Origin: Termitomyces sp. T153
Taxonomy: Eukaryota > Basidiomycota > Agaricomycetes > Agaricales > Lyophyllaceae
Assembly (NCBI GenBank): GCA_018296165.2
Contig: JACKQL020000120.1
Location: forward strand, 1 to 64,000
Reading direction: 5' to 3'
DNA: 64,000 bases
In this document: positions 41,965 through 52,533 of the stretch, in pieces
Layout: every line of letters starts with the position of its first letter
How positions within the stretch are numbered: the stretch's first letter is position 1
Position numbers and translations under genes: made by a program
The notes under the pieces: generated by a model
Databases searched by the model: none
Seen by the model: only the letters and a program-made list of their open reading frames with translations
Told to the model about the DNA's origin: nothing

Positions 41965-42920
41965 CTAAATCATGGCCTTGCTGAAGAGGAAACGGAGGAC
42001 CTTCGGAACAATCAGCAGATCGAGTAAGTACGGGAGCACCTGGAACAGATATTTCAGCATCGATGAGAGTAGCCCCAAGTCAGGTTCTTGCAGTAAAGCA
42101 CCAGGAAAGATATCAAGTTCAATATCAGCAGGAACGTATCCCGAGTCTTCGAGCGCCTCGTATGCAGTGTTTAGTGGAATACGATGCTGAGAATCCATGC
42201 TTTTCGCCTCGTGAGGACTAATCTTGGAAAATCTGGAGAGAAATTCAGCATAATATGAACGCTCAGGCGCCAACTTACTTATCATCGGCACCTGAAATTA
42301 CCAGTACGCGCTTTCATACGTCGTTGAGAGTTCTTCCTTTTTGGTAGTCCGAGACGACACTCAGGAATCTCCAAAATCACCTCAGAAAAGAGCTACTCAA
42401 GAAGAAAGGAAGCGCTTACCTCAGAGACCGTATTGATGCCATGCTCAAGAACTGTTGGAAAGGTTCGGAGCACCAGGCATATTCACGGCCATCCTGATAA
42501 TAGGCGGCCGTACTCAGGTCGAATATCGACACTTGACCACGAGGAAGTACTAGTTCCACACTTCGAATTAAGCCGAGGCCAGGTCCTTCATGATTGGATA
42601 TGAGTATCGCGAGGGAGCGACTTGATGAGGTGATCGACCACACCGATTCACTGGATGAACGAGGAGCATTTCGACCACAAATTCTAAGAGAGATCCCGAA
42701 GTCTCATTGTTGGTGATGGCATCATCAGTGAATGTACTTGGATGTCAGAGGAGTCGGGAAAGCAAATGACATTGCATGAAATCTGATCGCGAGTAGAGTT
42801 GGCGTGGAGGGCTGAATGATACAGAGTGTCGAGAGACGTCGTGTGAATAGATAAGATAAGATGTCCGGATGTGTGATGTGTTCGACATTTAGGAGCATCG
42901 CAGACTGAGACCTGATACAA
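41965..42920 (-). pseudogene. Non-reducing polyketide synthase fragment (SAT end to KS start)
   Basis: On the minus strand, in order and in shifting frames: SAT-side motifs TTSLDTLYHSALHANSTRDQ and CFPDSSDIQVHS (42,850-42,730), LLEFVVEMLL (42,680), GPGLGLIRSVELVLPRGQVS then IFDLSTAAYYQDG (42,590-42,490), and the ketosynthase start [20 protein letters not shown] then [14 protein letters not shown] (42,240-42,130). This matches basidiomycete orsellinic-acid-type synthases, where KS follows the SAT domain. The KS active-site cysteine (TACSSS) region and all later domains are missing. The copy is a truncated, frameshifted fragment in CpG-normal DNA. Confidence 0.8.
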
Positions 42921-42976
42921 ACTACAACGACAGTTGCCTCTATTCCTTACCAGTATTTCTGGCTCACGATCCTAAG

Positions 42977-43940
42977 ATGTCGACTGCTAGGTTCACAACT
43001 GATCAAACACTTGCCATGATATACAATAAAACACTTCAAGTGGGCGATTCAGTTGCCATTATTGAGGGCGATGCACGAAATTCTGAAGGGGTTGTCTCAA
43101 GCTTGACTGGGGATTTCGCTTCAGTATATCTTGAACCTTCGGGCCCATTGATAAGTCTTTCCAGGGTCCAGTTGAGACGGAATTTCAAGCTTAGTGACGA
43201 AGTCATAGTAGATGCAGGCTCTCAACGAAACTCACGAGGATGGGTTCTTGCAGTGAATAGGGGAATTGTATCAGTATTTTATTGCGATAAATTGGAGGAG
43301 GTGGTTCCTTGATGTTCTATCTAGTGCTATAATATATTGCTAGATCCAAGTTCCATCTCACTTTATCAAATTTTTCAAGTTTCCACATACCTTGCATCCT
43401 GGGCTTCCTCCTCATAATCGGCTTGAACCTCTGTGGAAAGGACGCAATGATCGACTCATAGGTCGACATGTAAAAGTGATTGGCAGCCATGTCCTGAAGG
43501 GTTACGCAAAATTAAATGAAGCCGAGAGAATCCACCTTTCGAATCTGGCATATCTGTATGATACCATCCTGAAATCTGTAGAATTCGCTTTAACACCATT
43601 TTAGGACCAATCCAAATTTTCATCCTCCTGAAGCACATTCTCTTCCGTCTATGTCAGGTTTTACAGGACCTGATATTCCACCCTCTTCACGTCCTCTGCT
43701 TCCATCTGTCCCACTGCCATCTTCGATGACAAAACCTGCCATATCTGCTAGAAACAGGCTCTCAAATTCCTGACTTCACCTACCGTTCTTGCAAAACAAG
43801 AGGATCAGTGTGGAAATTAAAGGTACTCGGCCGATCTTGAATGAGATGGGGTGGAAGAATGGAATTTACGAGGGTTGATCTGGCCTCTGCCACGGAACAA
43901 GCAACAGTCTGGCAACAGTTGTCTTCGGCATCCATGATAA
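42977..43940 (+). pseudogene. KOW-domain (SPT5-like) protein fragment
   Basis: The first 111 codons (ATG at 42,977) read as KOW-type repeats: LQVGDSVAIIEGDARNSEGV and KLSDEVIVDAGSQRNSRGWV. A second KOW-like piece, LIGRHVKVIGSHVLKGY, lies at about 43,455-43,510, and a later block GTRPILNEMGWKNGIYEG then SLATVVFGIHDKLDV at about 43,820-43,937, with stops and frame changes between them. KOW motifs of this type occur in the transcription elongation factor SPT5, and basidiomycetes carry extra SPT5-like genes. The first frame closes with TGA at 43,310, so what remains is a broken gene. Transportin sequence on the opposite strand abuts its end. Confidence 0.5.
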
Positions 43941-43945
43941 GCTGG

Positions 43946-44770
43946 ATGTTCTCGTTCTTGTCCTTTGTCAAGTATAACATGTACTCTGCAACATTGGGCA
44001 TTTCTGGCATGAGTTTCTCTGGGCGTGCTGCCAGAAGAAGTACTATGGCTTGGCATACATGTCGGCAGACAGAGGGTCATCGTCGGAGGCACATTTGAAA
44101 AGACAAACTAGTGAGCTATCGATGTGCACAAAGAGCGATTGACAGTTAATCGAGACGAAATATGATAGGCACGTCACAGCGTGCGAGCGCATCTTAGTCG
44201 AGGGGTGTTCAGTCAGACTAAGCAATTTGTTAATCATGTAATCCAGCGGACAGGTATCACCGATCTCAACATCCATCTTACGGGGGTAGTGCTCACATGC
44301 CGTTTCTAGAACGTTGAAGGCTGCCTATGACAGAATGCTAATTGAACTTGCCAAAGACAAAGTAGAACTAGAATCAACAAAGCGTGGTCGCAGCTTATGT
44401 GAGAGAGATTTGGCTGCCGAACACGGCAATCACTTCCTTGTGCGGGTTGTTCGAAACGATGAATTGTCAAAAAGACTTACCTCTTGCTTACGCGCCTACC
44501 AACAGCTGGAGACACTCTGGCCAGTCAGACACTACCAAGGAATACCACAATATCATGGCTAGCTGCGTTACGAATCGTAATCGAGGTATCATTGAACGCC
44601 ACAAGAACTGCCGTCTTACAAATTGAGCCGCCTCGGGGGGTGCTGACAAGATCAAACACGAGTTATTCTCGAGCAGATAACCTGCTATCGTTCTGATGCG
44701 ATCCTCTTCCTGCGTCATGCTGTTGAGGATGTAGGCGCCGTAGATAGATGAAGACGATGGTGGGTCTAGC
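43946..44770 (-). pseudogene. KAP104: Transportin (Kap104) N-terminal fragment
   Basis: The minus strand shows, in order: NSMTQEEDRIRTIAGYLLEN (about 44,720), PPEAAQFVR, DWPECLQLLV (44,500), PLDYMINKLLSLTEHPSTKM then RSHAVTCLSYFVSINCQSLF and VHIDSSLVCLFKCASDDDP (44,250-44,075), and PNVAEYMLYLTKDKNENI ending at about 43,950. These are the first HEAT repeats of transportin. The frame is broken several times and the first exon is not found. It covers the N-terminal third, whereas the relic at 7,848-8,703 covers the centre, so the two do not overlap. CpG content is normal here. Confidence 0.82.
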
Positions 44771-46090
44771 GTCGACAAACCACAGGCGGCGCATGAAATA
44801 TGTGCGATTTATAACCCGCGGTATTTTGCGACGGAGTCTGAGCCAGCGTGGGTGGCGGCACACGCCGTTCATAGGGAGAGAGAGCGTGTCGTCGAGTGTG
44901 GAGCAGCACCAGACTCAGACGCCAAAGCGGGGTACGAAGAAGGGAACGTTGTTGAGTCGGAAAAGATCTAGTTCTCTTTGTGGGCTCGGGAGCGGCGAGT
45001 CAGAGTTTGTCATTCTATGCAAGTCCGGGAGGGTCGTTCGGAAGGAAGGGGAGGGAGTAGGAGACGATAATTGAGAGGAATTTGAGGGAGATTGAGAGTG
45101 TGATGAGGGGTTAGCTGGTCGGCGTGGGTGAATCTGGTGGGAGATGGAGCGCATGCACATGTGTATATGGGGGAGAACGGGAGGGGGAGGGTTGTTAGTG
45201 ATGCTGGAGTGACGGGGATGGCGAGGCGAAGAATAAATTGAGGAATGGAAGATCAAATGCTCTAGTGTTCCGCGTGTGGCGTCGGCGGTTTGTTTGCTGG
45301 GAGGCATCTGGCTGCGTTGGAACCGCATGTATCGTCATCTCGAGGCGCCGTCGCAGGTACTTTATTGTTCGAGGCGGGAGTCTTGTTCTGCCGATGCCAT
45401 CGAGCGCAGAGTGAGCGAGGGCGGGGGTGAGAATCCGAGATCTGAGATCTTGAGAGCTGGTGCGCATTAGGAGAATACCGGATCATCATCGTTCATTACA
45501 CGCCTTGCCTTGCTCCTCTCACCAAGCCGACTCGGCAAACTCCTTGCCCTCGCATACTCCATATCCTCCTCACTCGAATCCTCCCACACATCACCCACGT
45601 CCTTCCCCTTCGTACCTTTACACTTCCATTCACTCCAGAATGAGTATCAGCTCCAAGAGCCCAGGATTCGGTGTACCCAATCGCAGGCGGCGTGAGCGCT
45701 CAACGTAGGATTCAACGACACCCTCACGCTTTTTATCCTTTTCATCTGAGAAGTCGGTGGTTGTGATTCTTCGGCCGCCACCGCAGCTCCGGTCTGCGTA
45801 TCCGTCGATGTTTTTTTCACCCTCGGGTGTAGATTTTTATTACAAATCACTGTACTGTGTAATCTTTCTAGGCGCTTAGTTACCAAACAAGGAAATCAAT
45901 CATGTACATCATTCGATGAGCATGATTTTCGGCCGTTGTCCCGTCCTTGTAACTGACCACATTTTGTGCGCCTGGAAAGATTAAACAGCCTCGCCCGTTC
46001 GACGCCTTCCAGCGCCCTCTACTGTCCATCTATCTCGGTACCTAACTAGAGTGTTTTTGATCTCTCTCTAAAAGTTTGTGAGGGGACTCG
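44771..46090. other. CpG-rich region, no gene confirmed
   Basis: Open frames on both strands are low-complexity. A short plus-strand frame at 45,639-45,708 (MSISSKSPGFGVPNRRRRER) looks like a protein N-terminus but has no continuation. Pyrimidine-rich stretches at 45,525-45,640 resemble a fungal promoter. Confidence 0.35.
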
Positions 46091-46097
46091 CGACGCA

Positions 46098-46500
46098 TGG
46101 ACTCCCCAGAGACGTACGTTGAACCACCCGCAGAAGAAGAAGCAAGAATGTCGGACAATGAGGCGTCACAGGACTCGTCGCAGGAGGACGTCGAGTATGA
46201 GAATGCGAATAGCACGATCTACGTCAAGGCCTGGTTCTTGGCTTGGATTTGTTGTTGGAGCCACCCGTACTTCTGACTGCGGCCCATGGCCGGCTCTGTC
46301 TCAATTTTCGCGCACGATCTGGCTCTCGCAGCGATATAACTGACTCGTCTCGTTTCAGTAGGTGGTGAGCTCGACAGGCGACAAGTTGTTCTTCAAGATT
46401 AAGCGTAGCACCAAGCTAAGAAAGCTTCAATTCGCGTATGCGGACAAAGTTGGCAAGGACGTTGGCAGCATTTGGTAACTCGTTTTTTCCTCTTACTGAC
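46098..46500 (+). pseudogene. Truncated SUMO (Smt3) gene
   Basis: SUMO is a ubiquitin-like modifier. The N-terminal tail with MSDNEASQDSSQEDVEYENA then STIYVK (46,148-46,212) is followed, after an intron ending TTTCAGTAG, by VVSSTGDKLFFKIKRSTKLR then KLQFAYADKVGKDVGSI, the first half of the SUMO fold ('FKIKRSTPLKKLMxAY'). At 46,476 GTAACT looks like the next donor site, but no exon with the rest of the fold or the Gly-Gly end follows. The first donor (AAG|GC) is non-canonical. The gene is thus truncated and could not be conjugated. Confidence 0.78.
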
Positions 46501-47535
46501 AACTTCGATCTTTGCACACTCACCACTGATGCGAAATGTAAGTTTGATGCTGTCAATGATTAGATCAACTGATCAAACTTTCTATTCACAGTTATTTTGG
46601 AGGCTTTTAGTTACACGCCAACTCAATTAGAACTTCAATAGAAAAGTGATTTCATATTTTAATGATTTAATTCCAAGCTTGAGACGGTCTCGCACTAAAG
46701 AATGGGCTCAACAGTATAATTACTATTCCCGAAGCAATTAATGCACTCGTAGGCCTAAGACTTCAGCTCCCTGGGGAACTCTGAGCTGTGGTATGTAGTC
46801 TGCCTGCTTTTCTCCCTATTATCCCATCCTTCTCATACCCTGTTGTCCATGCATGGACCAGTGTGTCCCACATGGTATTGTGCTGCAATAATTGGCCATC
46901 ATGTCATCTCTCCTGTGTCATTCCGTTTATCCATGATTTTCATAGTTTTGCTCTTTACTTTTCTACCCCTTCTTTTCCTATGGTTGGTGGTCATTTTTTG
47001 GGACTTGATAGTGTAGCATAGGGATTTTAGATAGACGTGTTGCAGTAGGTGTTTTAATCATTGGAATCATTGACAGTTTATTGCAGTGTTTTGTCAGCCT
47101 TGATGGCTGATCTTAAATTATGATCTGAGGTTGCCATCTTGGCCCGAGCACTGCCACAGGCTTGGCCCTTTGTCAGCTTGTGATCTCTTTTGATTGTTGT
47201 AACTCTGACATAGCTACTTTGGTTCAGCCATCTCTTTTGACATTTCTTGGGTGGGCAGTACTTGATTTTACAAGGTATGTCTTTCTTGTCTACAGTTTTC
47301 AACATTTGGCTTACAGTTTTTGGCCATTTGAATAGAAAGCATGTTTGTTAATACTCTATTTAGTACTTTTGCCAGTCCTCAATTTTGAGGCTGGTGTATC
47401 ACCTTCCCTGCACTGTGAGATGACTGCCCTCAGTCATTTTGTCATCATTGGTAAGCCCCGCCTTGTCTGCTCCTGCTTTTTGTTGATCCTGAAAATTATT
47501 TTTCTTCTTATACAAAGAACAAAAAAAATTCTCAT
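46501..47535. other. Return to CpG-poor DNA, no feature recognised
   Basis: CpGs become rare from about 46,770. Minus-strand frame 47,078-47,305 is Lys/Cys-rich and unrecognised. Nothing else is supported. Confidence 0.35.
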
Positions 47536-47537
47536 GA

Positions 47538-48420
47538 ATGAAAAAATTCTCATTATCCACTTCATCGATCCTGCCACAACATGTTATAAAAGACCCCACT
47601 GCACTGTTTATTCTGTCTGACCAAATGACCCCAAAAGCCACTCCAAGTGCCCCCTGCAAGATGCCCCTCACTAAGGTCAGTTGTCCCCAGGTGGTGATTA
47701 TGACCTCCCCTTGCTCAGCCCCTGCTCCTCATTGCACACCCTCACCTCCCAACTTTTATGGGATGTTCCAACACACAGTTAAATGTGATGCTCATCAAGT
47801 TATCCTCACTGTCCTCCAGTGTCCTCCATTTGCACAGGCCATAATTGGCTTGTGTAACACAGTGGCAGCCTTTTCTGGCACTCCTGCTGACCATGCTAGG
47901 TACCTGGGCTCTATTGGCTGGGTATGCCTTTCATTTTCTTTCCCTCTTCCTGCCCTCTTTTTTTTAGTTCCCTTTTAGACCTTTGCCAATCAGGCCGATT
48001 TTCCCCTTCTTGCCAACCAAAAGAGTCTCTACAACACTCTTTCTGCTACTCTGGATGTTCTCAATCACCAGGCTGCTGCAGACTCTGCTGCTGTCAACTC
48101 ATTTTTTGTATTTGCTGATGCTATCATCAAAACCAAAGATAACTGTCATGAACTCCAGCATCAATGTGAGGCAGCCATGGTGAGCCCTGTCCCTATTTCT
48201 CTCCATTGTTCTTTACTCTTATTCCTTTCTTTTGTTTAGAAAGAATGTCATGAGCATGAGGACCACAACATTGAGATGTTGGGTCCATCCCCCTCTCATG
48301 CTTCAAAACAAAAAGCTAATGTGATCCTCCAGCTTCCCATCTCAACCTCCTCACTCATCATTTTAATACTCTCAACCTGTTCCTTTCATCTCCTCAGTCT
48401 GAGCTCAATGGCAAAATGAA
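47538..48420 (+). pseudogene. Unrecognised three-exon gene fragment
   Basis: Three protein-like exons join in phase: one ending PADHARYLGSIGW (47,921), then TFANQADFPLLANQKSLYNT ... NSFFVFADAIIKTK ... HQCEAAM (47,979-48,179), then KECHEHEDHNIEML (48,240 on). The introns are 47,922-47,978 (GTATGC...TAG) and 48,180-48,239 (GTGAGC...TAG). The helical, Ala-rich exon 2 suggests a coiled coil or helical bundle. I recognise no family. The first exon has no clear start, and the third loses its frame after about 48,330. Confidence 0.45.
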
Positions 48421-48522
48421 ACCAAAAAAGGTCAAAATTACTCCCTCTGTTGGTTTGTCTACCCCATCCCTCTTTCCTTCCCTGATTCTCATCTCATCTG
48501 TTGCCCTACACTTCAGGAAATG

Positions 48523-48598
48523 TAGCATGTTTCCTGAGAAAAAGGTGTCAGAAATATGTTTTTCAATTTCTGACACCTTTTTCTCAAAAAACATGCTA
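48523..48598. repeat. Long fold-back palindrome
   Basis: Arms GAGAAAAAGGTGTCAGAAA (48,536-48,554) and its exact complement (48,567-48,585), extended by TAGCATGTTT/AAACATGCTA on the outside. The loop is 12 bp. Confidence 0.95.
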
Positions 48599-48731
48599 AA
48601 TTTTGTGTCAGAAAATTTCAATAAATATATTAAATATTCTCTTAATGTTTCTTTTGTAGAATGATAAATTTTTCTGTGTTTTTTCCAAAGAAAGAATCCT
48701 CAAAATATTTGAAATGTTCTTGATGATTTTC

Positions 48732-48770
48732 TTGAGAAACATGTGATATGTTTTAGCACATGTTTCTCAA
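48732..48770. repeat. Second fold-back (14-bp perfect arms)
   Basis: TTGAGAAACATGTG and CACATGTTTCTCAA with an 11-bp loop. Further related inverted words follow (TCTCAAGAA 48,799-48,807 with TTCTTGAGA 48,821-48,829, and TTTCTCAAGAAACATG near 48,856). Confidence 0.95.
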
Positions 48771-48870
48771 AAAACCTTTGTCCTGTTCTTAGTTTGTATC
48801 TCAAGAAACACTCTGTATTCTTCTTGAGAAACACATGTCAGCATAACATATGATATTTCTCAAGAAACAT

Positions 48871-49405
48871 GCAATAAAAAAATGTAATAATATTATATAG
48901 AAACAATATACAGAAACACATGTCACATTGCTCAGTGCACAACCATCAATTTGCTCATCAAGATGCTTAATATGTACTACTGAGTCAGTAACATAGTGTA
49001 CAAAATTATAGACTTCCAAGAAACTCCAAGAAACAGATGAACAACAGCTGAAGTTAAGAAAAATGAGTGCTAAATCAGCAGGACAGACAGGCATTGACTT
49101 ACAAGAAAAATCACCAAAATCAATCTGATCTACAAGCCTCTCAAATTTGAATTTGCTGACCATGGACAGCATGCAGAATGCTATACAGTCAGTAATGAGC
49201 AGATCAAGATTTCATGCAGCCCAAGTGCTGCACAACTACCTGTGACAGCATCATTGTGCATGTCTGGTTGACACTTGATTGATTGGATGGCATCATCAAG
49301 GGGGGTTCATCAACAACAATGAGTTCCTATGTCTTGTTGAGGATCAGTTAGTCGTCATTGCAATACCATGTGCCCAACTGGGTTTGGGACTGCAAGGGAA
49401 GTGGG
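48871..49405. other. No feature recognised
   Basis: AT-rich spacer between the fold-backs and the kinase relic. Confidence 0.3.
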
Positions 49406-49429
49406 TGATTAGTTGGAAGTTAGTAGATA

Positions 49430-50847
49430 AAGCAAAAGACACATGAAAAGCATTAATGATTGTGTGAACTGCAAGAGCTGTGTGGATGGCATTGGTTCAT
49501 CTTTGTTGGTATCCACATCACCTTCCCTATCCTCATCAGCATTGGCATCATGATCTTTACAGCTGCTCATATGCAGATCAGGCACTGCAAGCACCATGTC
49601 ACCATTTGCATGGAGGGGCACAGTGAGTTGTTCTGTAAGGACAGAGGGCATTTGTGAAGCGAGTTGGCTTGGGCTGTTGGGTAGTGTGTGTAAGCCATAA
49701 GACATTAAGCAGAAATTAAAAATGGTAGAGTACAAAAAGGAAGGTGGGAAAGTGGAGAAGTGGCATGTACATACTGGATACACCATGGATGCTGAAATGC
49801 ATCTGCAAGGGTGAGTATGTTGCATGGGTCAATGGTTAGGAGGCCACATATGATTGCTGCGCATGGATGGGGTTAACATTAATTTTTTTATTTGAGGACA
49901 GGATATATACAGGGCTTCTATAGTGAAGCATGACCAGGGCTGCTTGTCAAATATAGAACCGGAGATGTAGCAGGTGAATTCAGGGCTGGCAGTAGTTGGT
50001 TCATCCCAGAGTGTGTCTGTGCAGAGTTAGGAAAGAATGAACATAAGAAGAGAAGCAGACATACTGCCTGCAAACATAGCATATAGAATGATGCCAATGC
50101 CCCATACATCAATCAGTTCTGTACTGTACAGCTCATCCAAATTGAGCTGCAGTTGTCTTGCATATTAAGACAACAAAACACAATGTCAACATGCACCTTA
50201 GGGGCCACATACAGCAGGCTCCCACAGCATTTGGTGAGGGCACACATGCAGCCACTTCCTTTGAGCTTGTATGGGCTTGAGGTCATGGTGGCACATGCCT
50301 TGGGAGTGTATGTAGTCCTATGAGCAAGGGAGTAGAGACAATAAGAAAAACATCAATGAACCATGCCAGAAAGCAGCTAGTTGAAGTAGAGGTGTGCTAC
50401 ATCATCTTTGATTCCCACATCTGGAACTTTGAGCAGACACATGAATGAAGTGCATACACCTAGCCAAGCAACACACTGATTTTGTTGAACAGATCACCAC
50501 TGCCTGTGAGCTCCATCAGCATGTAGATTCCCAGCACATACAAGTGCACATGTTTGGTCTCCACCACAATGGCATTGAGAAACTCGAGGATATGGGGGTG
50601 CTTGAGGATGGAGTGGATGGGCACTTCCTTCTCAGTGGATTTGCAGATGGCAGGGGTGGTGGCATGGGTGAATGTGATGAGCTTGCAGGTGGCAATGAGG
50701 TGCATCAGAAAGTTGATGGCACAGAATACACTGGAGGGAAATGAGGAATTGTGTGTGTTTGTTGTGACATATGTACATGGAGAACCTGCCGCCACCAATT
50801 TGGTTGATGAGCATGTAGCCGACAACTGCTGGATACTGGCTGCTCAT
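49430..50847 (-). pseudogene. CHK1: CHK1-type checkpoint kinase relic with introns
   Basis: CHK1 is a Ser/Thr kinase of the DNA damage checkpoint. From the ATG at 50,847: MSSQYPAVVGYMLINQIGGG (glycine loop), CKLITFTHATTPAICKSTEK then EVPIHSILKHPHILEFLNAI (helix C region), YVLGIYMLMELTGSGDLFNK (hinge), DVAHLYFN, DYIHSQGMCHHDLKP (catalytic loop, HRD changed to HHD), CCGSLLYVAP (activation segment), ELIDVWGIGIILYAMFAG. The C-terminal tail has SQLASQMPSVLTEQLTVPLH and FTQSLMLF (49,650-49,430). At least one 44-bp intron (50,318-50,361) is retained, so it is a genomic copy. Frameshifts and lost arginines inactivate it. The C-terminal end is approximate. Confidence 0.85.
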
Positions 50848-50899
50848 GACAAAAAACAAAACTATTAATGATGTGTTGCATTGCATGACAAGTGTCACA

Positions 50900-51415
50900 C
50901 AATAGTCAAGTCCAGGAATAGAGGGGCCCCAAATTGCTGCATCTTGTATAGCAAGCCAATGTGAATGTTCCTAATCTCTGCAGTAGGTCCCAGCCTCTGC
51001 AAAGATATGAGATGGAAGAGTTTGGATGAATTCTTCACCTTGTGCCATGAGGACAGTCTGGCACAATGTCAGATCAAGTCTGGCAAGAAAACTAGCATTG
51101 TCAATCTCTACTGGCCCCCCACTGTTAGGTGCACAAGCCCTTTGTGCAGCTTCTTGCTGTATGATTTTGGCACTTATTTCTGGAGGTAAAGCATCAAGAG
51201 ATTCAGAGCTAATCTGTGAGTCAGCAGGTCATTCCACCCTGGCAGCATGTTGGTTGCAAACATGTTGACTCATTCCACCCTGGCAGCACATTAGTTGCAA
51301 ACATGTTGACTCAGAACCTCTTGCCTCATGTCATCAGGCAGGGCTTCCAAAAAAGTAGGGTCAATGCTGGTGTCTATAATATCAACTGTACTACCATGGA
51401 TTAAAACCATGACTC
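50900..51415. other. Unassigned, includes a 41-bp tandem duplication
   Basis: ATTCCACCCTGGCAGCA...TGTTGACTC is present at 51,231 and again at 51,272. No gene is supported. Confidence 0.5.
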
Positions 51416-51419
51416 GCTC

Positions 51420-52533
51420 AGCCACTACTGGAGCAGCTGATTTGGTTGACTGTACTGAGGGCTCACTGAGGGGCTTGCATCAGCAGAAGTCCCAACATGG
51501 TCAGTGATGGTGTCAACCATATCAGCATCAGTATCAGTTGAGGCAGTAATTATTGCATCATCCATTGCTTCATCTCAAGTGATCTGTGTTGCCACAACAG
51601 GAGTATCACTAGCTGATTGAGTGTTACCCAAAGCTTCTGCATCTGCAGCTGCCTTGGAAAGTGGTTTCTCTTCTTCTGCTTGAGCCAAATTAGCAGCCTT
51701 GTCTTACAGTTCAAATTTCTCCTGAACATCAACCACTTCGCCTCCCAACATTTCCTTTTCCTTTTTCTCCTTGTTTCGTTTGATTGCTTCCACAGCCAAT
51801 GGTAACAATGCCAAGATGATATGTTTCATGAGCCTCATTAATCTTTCAGCTATGAAATCTCCATGACCAATGTTGACTTCATGTGCCCACTGTTGCCCAG
51901 TGAGAAGCAGATCCAGCTCATGACTAACTTGATTGCTGGGTCCAGATGGGGGCTCAACTCAAATAGCAGTGGAAAATCTCCCCTGTGTAACCCTATGATG
52001 CTGGAGAAATCCTCAATCAAGGTTGACAACAGCCCCTGCAGTGACCTTGAGATGGATTGTTTCTGTGCCACCTGGGCCACAAGCATGCAGTTTTTATCTC
52101 TTCACCTTCTCTGTTCATGAGTTTAAGAACTGTTTTGATGATTGCCTTGCAGAGGAACAGAAATTAACCAGGGAGCACTCCAAAGTGCTTTTATAAGAGG
52201 AAGGACTGCTGTCCACAGCCTGACCAGAAAGTTGTGAAGCTTGTAATATTCAGGGTCAGTGTCCTTTTTGTCATGAGTGATGAGGAGAGATGTCTGCTCT
52301 GACTTGATAAGGGGTTTTGAGGAAATGATTGGTTGGACAAAATGTAGAGCCACTTTGGGTGCAGTGAACGCAGCATTGTGTTCAACAGCCTTGGGCTTAG
52401 TTCTCTCTTCCTCACTCACTTCCATAATCCTTTCAATCAAACCCATCAAGGCCTGACAAGTATCCAGGATGGTCTCAAACCCACCTGCTTTGTAAAAAGC
52501 AAGGTGTTCAATTGTGTTCAGTATTTGAGACAT
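51420..52533 (-). pseudogene. Decayed large helical protein, possibly Tom1/HUWE1-like
   Basis: The minus strand gives long readable pieces: ILNTIEHLAFYKAGGFETIL, FVQPIISSKPLIKSEQTSLL then NFLVRLWTAVLPLIKALWSA and PWLISVPL (52,520-52,150), then QKQSISRSLQGLLSTLIEDF and LDPAIKLVMSWICFSLGNSG (52,060-51,890), and an acidic Ala-rich tail (KAAADAEALGNTQSASDTPV, about 51,650). The helical repeats with PLI..LW..PWLI resemble the N-terminal armadillo-like part of Tom1/HUWE1 HECT ubiquitin ligases, but I am not sure. No HECT domain is present. A stop and an intron-like gap separate the pieces. Confidence 0.4.

Noticed and set aside
44915..45490. Several overlapping CpG-rich frames as a host gene
   Set aside because: Frames exist on both strands, are Ser/Arg/Pro-rich and low in complexity, and no domain or splice pattern supports them.
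40829..46500. Helitron capture as the cause of the gene-fragment mosaic
   Set aside because: No RepHel protein, 5' TC or 3' CTRR hairpin was identified. It remains only one possible explanation.
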